A DNA stretch of 64,000 nt, from assembly GCA_946800325.1 (NCBI GenBank), contig OX326961.1:45087415-45151414 (forward strand), in the 5' to 3' direction. This document shows, one piece after another, positions 15,101 to 26,683 of the stretch. The notes under the pieces are model-generated. The model did no database searches and was not told the DNA's origin. It saw nothing but the letters and a program-made list of their open reading frames with translations. Position 1 is the first letter of the stretch; each line of letters opens with the position of its first letter. The translations under genes were made by a program, and so were the position numbers. Source of the DNA: Luzula sylvatica. Lineage: Eukaryota > Streptophyta > Magnoliopsida > Poales > Juncaceae.

Positions 15101-16140
15101 ATGAATTGAAAAACAAACTTTCTTAGTGTTTGTAAAATTTGTTGAAAGCTTATGTAGTAAAAGATACGATACAAATAATCTAAAAAGAAGTTATTTCATC
15201 TCCTCAAACGGTAAAAAGATTGCTATGAATCGAAAAACAAACTTTCTTAGTATTTGTAAAATTTGGTGAAAAGTTATGTGGAAAAAGATACGATACAAAT
15301 GATCTAAAAACATGATATTTCAACTCCTCAAAGCGTAAAAAGATTGCTATGAATCGAAAAGAAAACTTTCTTAGTGTTTGTAAAATTTGGTGAAAAGTTA
15401 CGTAGTAATAGATTCGATCTTAACCATCTAAAAAACACGTTATTTCGACTCCTCAGAGCGTTAAATGATCAATATGAATCGGAAAACAAAATTTCTTAGT
15501 TCTTGTAAAATTTGGTGAAAAGTTATGTAGTAAAAGATACGATACAAATGATCTAAAAACACGTTATTTGAAATCCTCAAAACATAAAAAGATTGTTATG
15601 AATCGAAACGAAAACTTTCTCAGTGTTTGTACAATTTGGTTAAAAAATACGTAGTGAAAGATTCGATCCAAACCATCTAAAAACACGTTATTTGGACTCC
15701 CCAGAGGGTTAAAAGATTGTTACGAATTGAAAAACAAGCTTTCTTGGTGTTTGTAAAATTTGGTGAAAACTTATGTAGTAAAAGATACGATACAAATGAT
15801 CTAAAAACACGTTATTTTAACTCCTCAAATGGTAAAAAGATTGCTATGAATCGAAAAACAAACTTTCTTAGTGTTTGTAGTGAAAAGTTATGTAGTAAAA
15901 CATACGATACAAATGATCCAAAAACACTTTATTTTGAACTCCTCAAAGGGTATGAAGATTGCTATGAATTGAAAAGAAAACTTTATTTGTGTTTGTTGTA
16001 TTTGGTGAAATGTTACGTAGTAAAAGCTTCGATCCAAACCATCTCAAAAACACGTTATTTAGACTCCTCGGCGTATTACAATATTGTTATGAATCGGAAA
16101 ACAAACTTTCTTAGTGTTTATTATATTTGGTGAAAACTTA

Positions 16141-17640
16141 ACGCAAATTGGGTGAAAACTTGACACGAAGGAGTCAAATGACGTGACGTGCCTCATGTTG
16201 GCATGTATGGATGCGAATTTGTAGAAGCAATTCGAGGATTCGGATGCGTACGAATTTAACGCAACGCTCAAGGAAATGTTCCGAGAGCAAGAACGTATTG
16301 AAAGGTTCAATACGTTGAAGAACTTGGTTGACTGCAAGATGCCTAGCGGATCTTCGGTTAGCACTCATGTGTTAATGGTACAAGCATTGATTGATCGTCT
16401 CGACAAATTGGGAGAAAAGGTGTCGGCAATCATGCAACAAGATTTGATCTTGTGTGCATTGTCACCTATTTTCTCGACTTTCGTGACGAATTATCACATG
16501 CATTTGATGAACAAGACGATTCTCGAGATCCATGGGATGCTTAAGGCATCAGGAGAACCCAAAACAAGAATTGCTAGGGATGTTCTCGTGATTCAAGGAG
16601 GGATTGGAAGAAGCAAAAGTCCAAGGGCGGTGCGGGCATCAGGAGAACCATGGGATGTTCAAGAACTTTGAGTCGGAGATGCTTAAGGCATCAGGGAAAC
16701 CCAAAACAAGAATTTCTAGGGATGTTCTCATGATTCAAGGAGGGATTCGGAAGAAGCAAAAGTTCAAGGGAGGTGCGGGCAAGTCGTTGTCCAAATCCAA
16801 GACTAAAGGAAAGGAGAAATCCGAGGATGTCACCTGCTTCCATTGCAAAAAGAGTGGGCATTGAAAAAGAAATTGCAAGATTTATCTCGAGGAGGTGAAG
16901 AAAAGCAAGGGGAAGGCTTTTGAAGACGGAACAGCAGGTATGACTGTTATACATGTTAATATTTGAACTTTGAACAATTGGGTATTGGATACCGATTGTG
17001 GAACTCATATTTTCCGTAATATGCAGGTTCTTCAAAGTAGAAGGAAGTTAGCACGAGGTGAAGTGGATCTTCGAGTTGGAATAGAGCAAGAGTTGCTGCA
17101 TTGGCCGATCGAGAAGTTCATCTAACTTTGCCGAGTGGATTTATTTTAGAACTTAATAATTGTTATTATGTTCCAAATTTGTGTAAGAACATTATTAGTG
17201 TTTCAAAATTAGCTAATGATGGTTATGAATTTATTATTAAGAATAATGAATTTTCTATTTGTAAGGATAATTTATTCTATGGAAATCTATTAGAAAATGG
17301 TCTTTACATTTTAGATCTTAATTACACAAATGATAAGTCCATCTATAATGTTAACACGAATCAGATTAAACATAAAGTTGATATAAACGAGAAGAGTATC
17401 TTAAAACTCCATAAAGATGAATTTTTTGACTCATTTGAATTTGATTATTATGGGGAATGTGAATTTTGTTTACTTGGCAAGATGACAAAAGCACCCTTCT
17501 CCAAGGTTGGAGAACGGTCCAAGGAACTATTGGAACTAATACATTCGGATGTGTGCGTCATGACGGACTGTGATCCGAATTCCATATTAGCAGTTTTCTT
17601 TGTGGTCATTAATCCTCCATTAATTATGGGGTTAATATAA
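16141..17640 (+). pseudogene. Ty1/copia Gag-protease-integrase fragment (broken, 5' truncated)
   Basis: This is the remains of a copia polyprotein, beginning in mid-Gag directly at the satellite edge. Gag (UBN2 type) is readable from about 16165 to 16860, with an LxxMFxEQxRIERFNTLK-like segment and the QALIDRLDKLGEKVS stretch. It has an in-frame stop near 16223 and an internal duplication around 16533-16740. The zinc knuckle CFHCKKSGH ends in a stop at 16862, where W is normal. A protease-like stretch (WVLDTDCGTHIF; the usual catalytic motif is D-S/T-G) spans about 16978-17040. The pre-integrase zinc-binding part (LHKDEFFDS, CEFCLLGKMTKAPF) spans about 17400-17500, and the first integrase residues (LIHSDVC) follow near 17540. 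Homology ends near 17575. It cannot make a working polyprotein. Related Gag copies lie at 28700-29330 (minus) and 43015-44060. Confidence 0.88.
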
Positions 17641-17689
17641 GATGTTGACGTGTTCTTTCTCTCTCAACTAAGAATTCCAGATCTGTATG

Positions 17690-18107
17690 AGGGTGTGAAA
17701 GGTATACTTGTGAGACAAGTAGAAGGGGTGAGAAGAACACCATTAGAGATTATTATCAAACAAGTTTATGGCGATTTTAGGGGAATCGCGCGTAACCGAA
17801 AGACGCTACCTCGAGCTGGATACGAGTAGAGGAATTTCATCTGAAATGCTCTATTGTGATTAAGCAAGAGTATGATGAAGGACGAACATGGATACGCGGG
17901 AATGGGACGCGCGTGTTGCCGAAGATTGGAGCAGCGAAATGGCAGCAACTACGTGATCAACCCGTCACCGCGATCAATTTCACGTGGTATGATTTCTCTA
18001 TATATAATAGTTATATATAGGTACTTGCATGTAGATTTGGGATTCATACTCTCGTGCCGACGACGTGGTCCTCGGGATCGGGTCGAACCGGGCCTCACAA
18101 TCTGTTG
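17690..18107 (+). repeat. LTR fragment, left part (copia LTR related to that of 19930-32137)
   Basis: This block, continued after the solo LTR at 19342-19375, matches 32440-32931 closely. Shared marks are GATTTTAGGGGAATCGCGC, GGATACGAGTAGAG, TCAATTTCACGTGGTATGAT, the TATATATAATAGTTATATAT stretch, and an ending like GTAGTGACGYCGATAYCCAACA. The end resembles the end of the LTR of the 19930-32137 element. It sits inside old copia coding sequence, so it marks an insertion or rearrangement. The start is only approximate. Confidence 0.65.
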
Positions 18108-19336
18108 TGATGGTTAATTCTAACCTATAGGGGGGGTAATCTAGGTAATCTACCGTACAATTACTTTAACTAATTACCTAATTTACTATGCGGAATTAAT
18201 AATAATTTAAATAAAATAGATGATACCATAAACACTTGAACACAAGATGTTTTTTAACGAAGTTCGGTAGGTGGTTGCTAAGTAGCTTTAACTCACCCTT
18301 TACTCGCTTAATTGACCGACTCAATTAGTTACGAGTACCTACGTCTCCGGGAATGCCTTGTGCCTCTTTTTGGCTTTCGATTGAATTCCAACTCACTCGA
18401 TTACAAGGTTTTGCCTAGATCGATTTACACGCTTTCTATCGATCTATAGCTAGGTCTCTTACAAGTTTCTTGCACTAGCCTAATACACTTTTCACTAATC
18501 AAACTACAACGTGATCGGTCACGTGAGTGGGAAACGATTAGTGAAGGGATTTCGAAATTAGATCAATGATCTAGAAGGGTTTCTCAAAGCAATCAATGGA
18601 TATAGCTTATCTCGGCTTTTTGGGGTTTTCTCTCAAGTGTTTTGAATGTATGATTTTTCTGAAATCGGTGAGAGAAAAACTCCTTGAAGGTTTCTATTTA
18701 TACTCTCTATAGAAATCCTTAAGAAAATCACCAGTTCGTTCGAACGCACAACATTTCGTTCTGAACGAACTGATAATTCGAACTAGCCGTTTCAAATAAC
18801 GCAATTGTACTTTTGACTGTCCGTTCGAACGAACAATGTGTTCGTTCGAACGAACTCAATTATGCATTGTTTTTGTCCAATTACAGTAGTGATATTCGTT
18901 CAACGCACTTAACTTGTGAGTGAACGAACTGAGTGTTCGTTCGAACGCACACACTGCTGTAATGAGGTTGGTTCAATCAAGTGATAGATTTAGATATGTA
19001 CCAAGTTCGTTCACAACGAACTTTCAGTTCGTTCACAACGAACTTGACACTGGATTGAACTCTTCATTATTTGAACATGATTGTTTTCGAGGTCTACTCG
19101 GTTTTCACCTATGGTTTATTTGTGGCGAATCCCACTCACGGAAGGCTTCGACATCTTGATTCTTGATATGCTTCAAGGGCCTTCCTTCTAATCTTCTTTT
19201 GTTGTGCTTCTTGTGACCTCGAGATTCTTCGTCATCTTCGTGTCATACCTGCGTTATCCTACACACTTTCTCGATGTAAACGTTAGTAATGACAGTGTTT
19301 TGAAATAATCAAACCATTAGGAAATTTGAACCAACA
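18108..19336 (-). mobile_element. Solo LTR with 5-bp TSD (family C), palindrome-rich
   Basis: The sequence begins TGATGGTTAATTC and ends GAACCAACA (TG...CA). It is flanked by TGTTG at 18103-18107 and again at 19337-19341. Removing it and one TSD restores a run that matches the copy at 32880-32931. On the minus strand it has a TATA box (TATAAATA, 18695-18702). Upstream of that, at 18725-19050, are about ten GTTCGTTCGAACGAAC-like palindromes. It lacks a partner LTR and internal region, so it is a solo LTR left by LTR-LTR recombination. A related LTR starts at 57180. Confidence 0.88.
18725..19050. promoter_or_regulatory. Array of TTCGTTCGAACGAA palindromes upstream of the LTR TATA box
   Basis: About ten full or degenerate copies of a short palindrome centred on TTCGAA (flanks GTTCG/CGAAC) are spread over about 325 bp. 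Perfect examples lie near 18825-18855. They lie immediately upstream of the TATA box on the minus strand, the position of LTR U3 enhancers. The function is inferred from position only. Confidence 0.6.
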
Positions 19337-19375
19337 TGTTGCGCGGGGCTCAGTAGTGACGCCGATACCCAACAA

Positions 19376-19700
19376 TTATGACTATGAGATATGGCAAATG
19401 GATGTCAAAACCACTTTTCTTAACGGAAACTTATCGAAGGATGTGTACATGACACAACTCGAAGGTTTTATCGATCCAAAGAATCCTAAGAAAGTATGCA
19501 AGCTTCAACGGTCCATTTATGGATTGAAACAAGCTACTCGGAATTGGAATATTCGTTCTGATGAAGTTATAAGTGAGTATAATTTTATCAAGAACGAAGA
19601 AGAACTTTGTTCTAGAATAAGCGTGAAGATCTATATGATAGATCTAAGAAGTTCCTCGTTCTATATTATAACACGTACATCGACATATTGTTGAAAATGG
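19376..19700 (+). pseudogene. Ty1/copia reverse transcriptase fragment
   Basis: Classic copia RT N-terminal sequence: YDYEIWQMDVKTTFLNG (the D of MDVKT is the first catalytic aspartate), then VYMTQLEGF and SIYGLKQATRNW. It continues to about 19600, then runs into divergent sequence that matches, in reverse, the minus-strand element at about 26760-26900. It is joined on the left to an LTR end (ACCCAACA at about 19368-19375) instead of the expected upstream pol sequence. It is part of the broken plus-strand copia whose distal part resumes at 32138. Confidence 0.82.
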
Positions 19701-19929
19701 TATTGGAGGAGTTAAATCGAAATGTTGAATGGCAAAAAAATTCTACAGCTCGATGTGAGAGATTAAGCATGGCGAAAATAAAAATGCCATGATATATATG
19801 TGGTTGTATGTCGTACATATGAAGCGTCTAATTTACCGCCAATAAAATCCAAGGGAATCACACGAGTTTGAATGTAATGTGATTACATGAGACTAACTCT
19901 TGTGAATGTATAATGGTTATACGTATATA

Positions 19930-20957
19930 TGTTGGGGAATATCCTCGACCCCGGGCCCGCGCAGCGGAATGAAGGCCCGGTCCGATTCCCGAGATCACGC
20001 CACTACTTCGAGAGTACGATGCAATTAGAAGGATAGATCTATACCAGTGCCAAATTGATGGCACACGAAGGGTTGATCGCCGCCTTCTATTTCCTGTCAC
20101 GTTGGTGACAATCCGTGCGTCCCATACCACGCGTCCTTCACCAATCGTTTGCTACGCCGGTTCACTCGACTTCGTCCTCGTGCGTCCAAGCGTTTCCACC
20201 GTCTTTCTTACTCGAGTCGATCACAATCGAAGAGTCACAAACGTCACTCCTCTACTTGTATCCATGGTGATTCGTAAGACGTCGGTCGCGGATGCACCTG
20301 CCTAGACGACGCACCGGCGAACTTGCTCGATCTAATCGATTCTCTATCACTCGAGAAACTCCTTTCTCGATTTCTCTCTTTTCGCACATTTTCACTCAAT
20401 AGAGAAATGTCTCTCTTTAATATATTGAATGAAATTGCTATTCAGTTGCTTCAACAGATTAGAGTGTCTAGATCAGAGAGAAAATATCCTATTTATTATC
20501 TAATAGGATCAGGATTAGCCAAAAGACATGTATATCCAATATACATCCTTTCACACAGAATACTGCATGAACCTGGTCAGTATTCTGTCCAGACGAAATT
20601 GATAAATTTCTCTGACTTAAAATCACCCAATATGAAAGTTGTATATAATCTTATTATCTACGCAACACAATTTGGCCCAGCCCAATTGGAGTTCGTATGC
20701 AAAAGTTATGACTGTTTTACTAACTGTATGTCATACTGTTGCACCATTTCGGTATTTCACATAAACGACACTGATACTTCGTTCATATGAAATATATTTC
20801 TACATGAAGGTTATAGATAATCCAATTATCTATCTAACCCAATTTGAACCATTCAAATCGGATTTTCCCACTGACAGTTATGGCCACGAATGTACGCTTA
20901 CATTCGTTCATCCACGTGTACACTTTTACGGTTGATCCTGAAACTGTATTTCCTTCA
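19930..20957 (-). repeat. 3' LTR of the minus-strand retrotransposon
   Basis: About 1028 bp with the same TG...CA ends as the copy at 31101-32137. On its internal side lies the polypurine tract (minus-strand GAGTGGGAGAC). Its outer end abuts ATATA, the first copy of the target duplication. Confidence 0.93.
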
Positions 20958-22943
20958 GTCTCCCACTCAATTTCAGATCTACCTAAAAGGTACTCATGCA
21001 TATCCAATACGCACGATTTTAGAGAATATAGCTCGCGTATCAAATACCAAGCTATGCACATCCAATGTGCCGATTTTATGATCAAGCCCGACTTAGTACG
21101 ACTCGTTGTGTGACCATGTAGGTTCGACTTAACGATGGCAGTAGGTTGTTTCCAATGCCTACAAGCTCATGAGCGGGATCTAGTCACTCCATCATAGCTA
21201 CCCATGTTAAACGAATAATGATTGTGATCATTGTGCCTATCTCGAATAGCGGTTACTAGTTCTCTTGTTTGCGATATCCGTTAATCAAAAGGCATGGTTA
21301 TAGTCATCCTTATAATTTGATTAACTATACTTATTCCCCGATTCCGAGTTGATTTAACAAATTTCAATCGATATTAACCATTAATACCATTGACTCTGGC
21401 CAGAGATTTCGTTAATCGACTCATCGAGCGGCGCCTAAGAGATATCTCTTCCTTTCGGAATAAACAATTCCTATCTTGGAGACTCACATTGAATCCCGTG
21501 TTTCGGACAATACCCAATGATGACCCTTTTAACTCCCTGTTACGGTGAGCATAAGATCATATCAAAGCATTGTGTTACGCACGTAACGCAATCAATGACC
21601 CCCTCAAGTATGAAGAACCTAAAACCCCATCCGTCGCAAGTCCATCTATAATGACTAAACCATGTCATGGACTCGCGGCTTCGGTCATATCCAATACATG
21701 TAACCTAACATATATCTACGTTCCCGATTCGACAAGCACCTTGTCCCATGATTAGCAAAACATAATCATCTCCTCGGCAAACGTACTAGTGTACGCATTC
21801 AGTCTATTATCTAATAATAGAAATGCTTCTCTCTTAAGCAAGCTGATCCGCGACTAGGGATGTTTAGAAATGACACTTTAAGTGTGACGGTTTTGCTGCA
21901 TATGGTCCTCAACCGTGTCGACGTCCACACAAGTTCAAATCAAGGTTCATGTAACAATCATATTACACAACCCAGCACACAGTTTTCATATAAGGTGAAT
22001 GCATATTAATTTAAGTAAACAAAATTTTTAAAAGGGATGCATTCATATGGACTAAGTATTTGGGTGATACAACGTTTACCTATGGGTATCTCCATACCCA
22101 TAACCTGCGAGGACTATCGTATTAGATAACTACACTCTACTCTCTTCTTCCTCCTCTAGGTATCTCCATACCCATAGTAATCGCATGACAGTCACGCGCG
22201 ACTAGAGAGAGCGGTTTTGTAAACGGGTCCGCACGTTCCTGCTAGTGTTAATCATCATCAGGATTGGAACATTTCCAATACCTACGATCACATCTTTTCA
22301 CAAAATTTCATGGATCAAATGAAATTTTCTGAGTATTGGCTAGAAGTGGTTGTGACCTCGGCATTTTTGGCTTGTACTATTGCGTCTCACGCAATAAACA
22401 ACCATAAATCCGATAACTCGTGACTACTAGAGTTTGGTCATGTATCCTTGATCCATACCACTTCCTTTTGCGATTAATAACCGCAATATACTCGCCTCCG
22501 TAAATAGAATCATAAACTATTGGTCTTGTGGAACCTTTCCACATAACCGTGTTTTCATTTAAGCAAAACATGTACACACTTTGTGATCGAAAGTCGTGCT
22601 ACATATTTGGACGTGCTTAATCTTTGGAAACTGTTGTTTGTTATAACTCTTTATAACCAACACGTCCTCCACACCATTATAGATAATTAATCCTGAATTC
22701 TTTCGCAAAGTATTCAAGGATAAACTTCACCTCTATTAATACAAATCCCGATGGGTTTAAATATACATAACCATTATGTATATATTTGTATAACCATTAT
22801 ACATTCACAAGAGTTAGTCTCATGTAATCGAATTACATTCAAACTCATGTGATTCCCATGAATTTTATTGACGGTGAACTAGACGCTATATTTGTATGAC
22901 AGATAGCCATATACATATCATGACAGATATAATAGATCCTAAC
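20958..22943 (-). other. Long 3' non-coding part of the retrotransposon
   Basis: Between the pol remains and the polypurine tract lie about 1.5-2 kb without a convincing gene. One pol-like island (GGEYIAVINRKRK, about 22460-22510 minus) is present and matches, in reverse, 32350-32430. The part at about 21100-21460 is conserved in the diverged relative at 55290-55735 (shared GAGATATCTCT, GGATATCGCAAACAAGAGAAC-like and CCATGCCTTTTGATTAACGG-like words). That suggests it belongs to the family and is not random filler. Confidence 0.6.
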
Positions 22944-23494
22944 CACTACAACATATCAGGCCTATTGGGACCGGCCGTCCCTAAAAAAACCGACCCAAAC
23001 AGTTAGGGACGGTTAGTTTGGGACTGCCCGTCCCTAAATAGGGTTAGGGTCGGTATTTTTGGGTTGGCCCGTCCCTAAAGTTTGCATCGGCCCGTCCCAA
23101 ACTAGTTTAACCGTCCCTAAACATTTGTGTCGGCCCGACCCTAAAGGATGTACCGTCCCTAACTTCTTAGTGTCAGCCCGTCCCTAACCTGTTCACCGAC
23201 CCAAAAATTAGGAACCACCCGTCCCTAAGTCTTCTGACCGACCCAAACTATTAGGGACGGCCCGACCCTAGATACCCACCGACCCTAATTCATTGATTGG
23301 GACCGGCCGCCCCTAATTTTCTGCCACAGTACACACCACACGTCTCCTCTCTCTTTCCCCTCTCTTCCCCATGCGCCCTCTTTCTCTCTCTCTTCTTTAA
23401 TGCTTCTCTCCCATTCACGCCATCTCTCTCCCTCCCTCCTCTTTCTCTCTCTCTCTCTCTCCCAGATACCACACACATGAAGCTCTTTGTGCGA

Positions 23495-23497
<3 letters not shown>

Positions 23498-23560
<63 letters not shown>
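23498..23560. repeat. (CT)n microsatellite
   Basis: An unbroken CT dinucleotide run of about 31 units inside CACTA element 1, within a longer pyrimidine-rich stretch (23340-23570). Serine-leucine and arginine-glutamate ORFs here are translations of the repeat. Confidence 0.97.
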
Positions 23561-23563
<3 letters not shown>

Positions 23564-26049
23564 CTCTCTCGTGTTGGAGCAAAAGAGCAAAGATGAAACC
23601 CTAGGACGAATGACGCTGCTGACGGTGAAGAGAAAGAAGGCCAAGAACCTCCGTCGCGACAACCACCATGGCCACAGTTTCCTCTTCTCTTTCAAGGCTA
23701 AGATCATACCTCTCTCTTTCGTTTTCTCTTTCTCACTCTCTCTCATTCTTTGTCTTTGCTAATTTGTATTCTATTTTCTTACTATTTCAGAGGAGTACCG
23801 GAGCTTGGTGCTTGGAGCTCGCCGGAGTCGTTTTTTTGTCCTATTTTCACCAGATCTGGTATGATTTCTTCTTTTAATTAGGTTTTATTCTTTCTTTTTT
23901 CTGTTATTCACTGTTATTCAAATTTTCTTTTCAAAATTTTCACTGTTATTCATTTTTTTTTACTCGAAATATTTGCTGTTATTCAATTTTCTCTTTTCGA
24001 AACAAATAATTAGCTAGTTAGGATTTCAGGGAATTTAGAGGGTACCAATATAATTTCCCATTTGAACTGATATGATTGAATTTGAGACTTATAATTGGCT
24101 GATTGCTGGTTTTTTTTATATTATTCAATTTTTCAGAAAATAGTTTGTTATTAATTAATCAATTTTTCAGATTTTTGCTGGCTAGTTGCTGTTTTAATTA
24201 GGTTAATTTTTCACATGTTTTTCGATTTAGGGTTAATTTTTTTTATTTATGCCCTAAAAAAATTAATTTCAAATAAATAAATAACTTAAACAATAAATTT
24301 TTTACAAGGTATTTATGCAATTTTTTTAAAATGAAACTTACTTCAAATAAATAAATAACTTATCCATTTCACTGTTTTTGTTTTTAATTTTTTTTTCCTT
24401 TTTTGTACTGTTTTTAAATATTTATTTTAATGTTTTTGTATTTCTTTTACTGTTTTTTTTAAACTATTTTTTTCTTTTTTCTTTTACTGTTCATATTTTT
24501 TAACTGTTTTTTTTTTTATATATTGCATTAATCAATTTGAAAGTACATTTTTTTTACTTTTTGATGTAGGCCGGAAAGCTCGAAATCTTGGAGGAATGAG
24601 TGAAGGAATTTATTGCTGCGTCGAAAGATCGAAGAGGAGGTTTCCAGGGAGGGCTGGGGAATCTGGAGGGCTACCGAATCCGGAGCTGATTTTCTCTCAT
24701 TCTAAACCATCACAAATCAACTCGTAGCCAAGGTCCAAATTACATGTTTTTACTGTTTTTAGTGTATTATTTCGATTTTTAAATTAATTTTGATAAATTA
24801 TTATAAGTATTTAATATAATAAGTATACTTAAATACTAAATATTTAGTATAATTTTAGTATACTAATTATTTAATATATTTAGTATACTGTTTTTACTTT
24901 TTAGAATTTTAGGTTTACTAATTATTAGTATAATTTTAGTATACTAAGTATTTAATATAATACTAAATATGATTAAATATATTTAGTATACTTAAATATT
25001 TCTGTTTTTTTTTCTTAAATATAATTTCCCTAGCTGTTTTTTATAATCTGTCTTTAATTCATTTAGTGGTGTACTAGTTAATATTTTTGTAAATATTACT
25101 TATTATTATTTAAATACTTTTTTTTTTTTTGAGAATTTTATAGATTTTTGTTTAAATTATATTATTCATGATTATTTATCCAAAAACCTCCATTTTATTG
25201 CTCTCTTGTTTCATTTTTGTCAATCCCTTTTTCGAAATTTCAATCATTTTTCCCTGTTTTTTTTTGACATTTCTTAACTCTTTTTTTTCCTATTTCGAAA
25301 ATATATTTATCATTTAATAACTGTTGATTTTTGAATTTCTTAACTATTTAGAAGCTTTTTTATTTTGAATTTTTGGCTTGTTTTTTTTTATTTACTGTTG
25401 GTTTTTCTTTTTTTTATACACAATTTTTTTTGACTTTTTGAACTCTGTTTTTCTTCTTATTTCGTATTAAGTTTTTTTCTTTTTATTTCCTTTTTTTATT
25501 CATTCATTTATAATTTTTATTTTTGGCAGATTTTATTTTTTTGTTCACTATTTTTTGGGATTCTTTGCTTATGTAAATTTTTCTCTGATTGTAGGAATGT
25601 AGATGGGTTTCAAATTCGGCACGACTTGACGATTTCACTCTCGGCAAAATTAGAAGATTGGATTTTGTCTTTTGACGGCTTGGGGGTTCAAACATTTGTA
25701 AATGTATCTTCCGATTCCGTCGACGCAGCAAACAAATTGGCCGGTACGTCCTAAATTTGTAATGATTATTTCAATACAAATTTTAATGGTAATACATGTT
25801 ATATTTTAAGGATCTTGCGACGAGTCAGTTTTTTCCGCCTGATGATCCGACGAATTTTTAGTTCTATTTGTGTTTGTTTGACTATGTAGTAGAATTTATT
25901 TGTTTAGGATTATGTAATGAGACTTATTTGTGTTTTGTTTATGTCGTGGGATTTATTTGTGTTATGTTTATGTCGTGGGACTTATTTGTGTTATTGTGTA
26001 TCGTTGAATTGTCGTGGGACTTATTTTGTATTGCAGGTTTTCTAATAGG

Positions 26050-26300
26050 TTTTTTATAAAATATATATGCAAAAAATTAATTCGAAATAAATAATGTTAA
26101 TTTAATAATTAATATTATTATACTAATATATAATAAATAAATTGTATAATACATAATATATAATATTAATATTAATATATTAATAAATAATTTTAATTAT
26201 TATATAATTTATAATAATTTAATTAATAAATAATATATAATATTAATATATAATTTAATTAATATATAATATTAATATATAATACATAATATAATACAAT
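26050..26300. repeat. AT-only low-complexity tract in CACTA 1
   Basis: A dense mix of TAATATTAATATATAAT-type words with almost no G or C. A similar tract sits in the same relative place in CACTA element 2 (61380-61930). Confidence 0.85.
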
Positions 26301-26683
26301 TAGGGACTGGCCGTCCCTATTAAAACCGTCCCTAAAAGCCCTATTGGGACTGGCCGTATGTCCCTATTATAATACATAATATAATATAATGCATTGTCCT
26401 TTCTGTCATATGTCATGTACTTTTCAGGGTTAGGGACTGCTCGTCCCTAAATCTGCGCTGTCCTTTTTTCTGCATATGTCAGTGTACTATTGACCTTAGG
26501 GACGGCCCGACACAAAACACACCGACCCAAAAGACATTTAGGGACGGCCCGACCCTATCAGGGTCGGAGCCTTCAGGGGCGGTACATCAGGGACGGTTAA
26601 CCGACCCCAAATTGATTAGGGACGGTTTTTAGGCTATTTAGGGACGGTTTTAACCGACCCAAATTAACTGCTATGTTGTAGTG

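Larger units (their letters stand above)
1..16130. repeat. Satellite DNA array, ~124-125 bp monomer
   Basis: The whole stretch is a head-to-tail tandem repeat. Successive copies of the landmark TCTTAGTGTTTGTAAAATTT fall at about 121, 246, 370, 495 and 618, giving a period of 123-125 bp and about 130 monomers. At least two monomer classes are interspersed. One carries ATACGATACAAATGATCTAA followed by AACTCCTCAAAGCG. The other carries TTCGATCCAAACCATCTCAA followed by GACTCCTCAGAGCGTTAAA. Monomers differ by substitutions and small indels. The array is AT-rich, has no inserted transposon, and starts before the window. All ORFs here are chance readings of the repeat. A centromeric or pericentromeric role is possible but not shown. 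Confidence 0.97.
22944..26683. mobile_element. Non-autonomous CACTA (En/Spm-like) element 1
   Basis: The ends are CACTACAACAT... and ...ATGTTGTAGTG, with the 3-bp target duplication AAC (22941-22943 and 26684-26686). Both ends carry many subterminal repeats of a GGGACGGCCCGTCCCTA-type motif in both orientations (22965-23320 and 26300-26660), the usual transposase-binding architecture. No transposase can be seen. The interior has a CT-rich leader with a CT microsatellite, exon-like islands with splice-type borders (about 23570-23690, 24567-24729, 25595-25742) and an AT-rich tract (26050-26300). It lies inside the minus-strand retrotransposon. Confidence 0.93.

Noticed and set aside
1..16130. 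Many 60-140 codon ORFs in the satellite, with repeated words such as TFLVFVKFGE
   Set aside because: They are translations of the tandem monomer in whichever frame happens to lack stops. They change frame with every indel and have no start or promoter context.
1..16130. Possible CRISPR array because of regular repeats
   Set aside because: The monomers are contiguous with no unique spacers, and the context is a plant nuclear genome. It is satellite DNA.
17872..18117. ORFs of 60-81 codons over the LTR fragment
   Set aside because: They lie in LTR sequence shared with 32441-32931, where the frame is not kept.
20323..20790. 155-codon ORF found twice (also 31502-31969)
   Set aside because: Both copies lie antisense in the two LTRs of one element, and the LTRs are near identical, so the frame is kept by descent and not by selection. 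It shows no protein family features.
23285..23877. Ser/Leu-rich and Arg/Glu-rich ORFs
   Set aside because: They are readings of a CT microsatellite in CACTA element 1.
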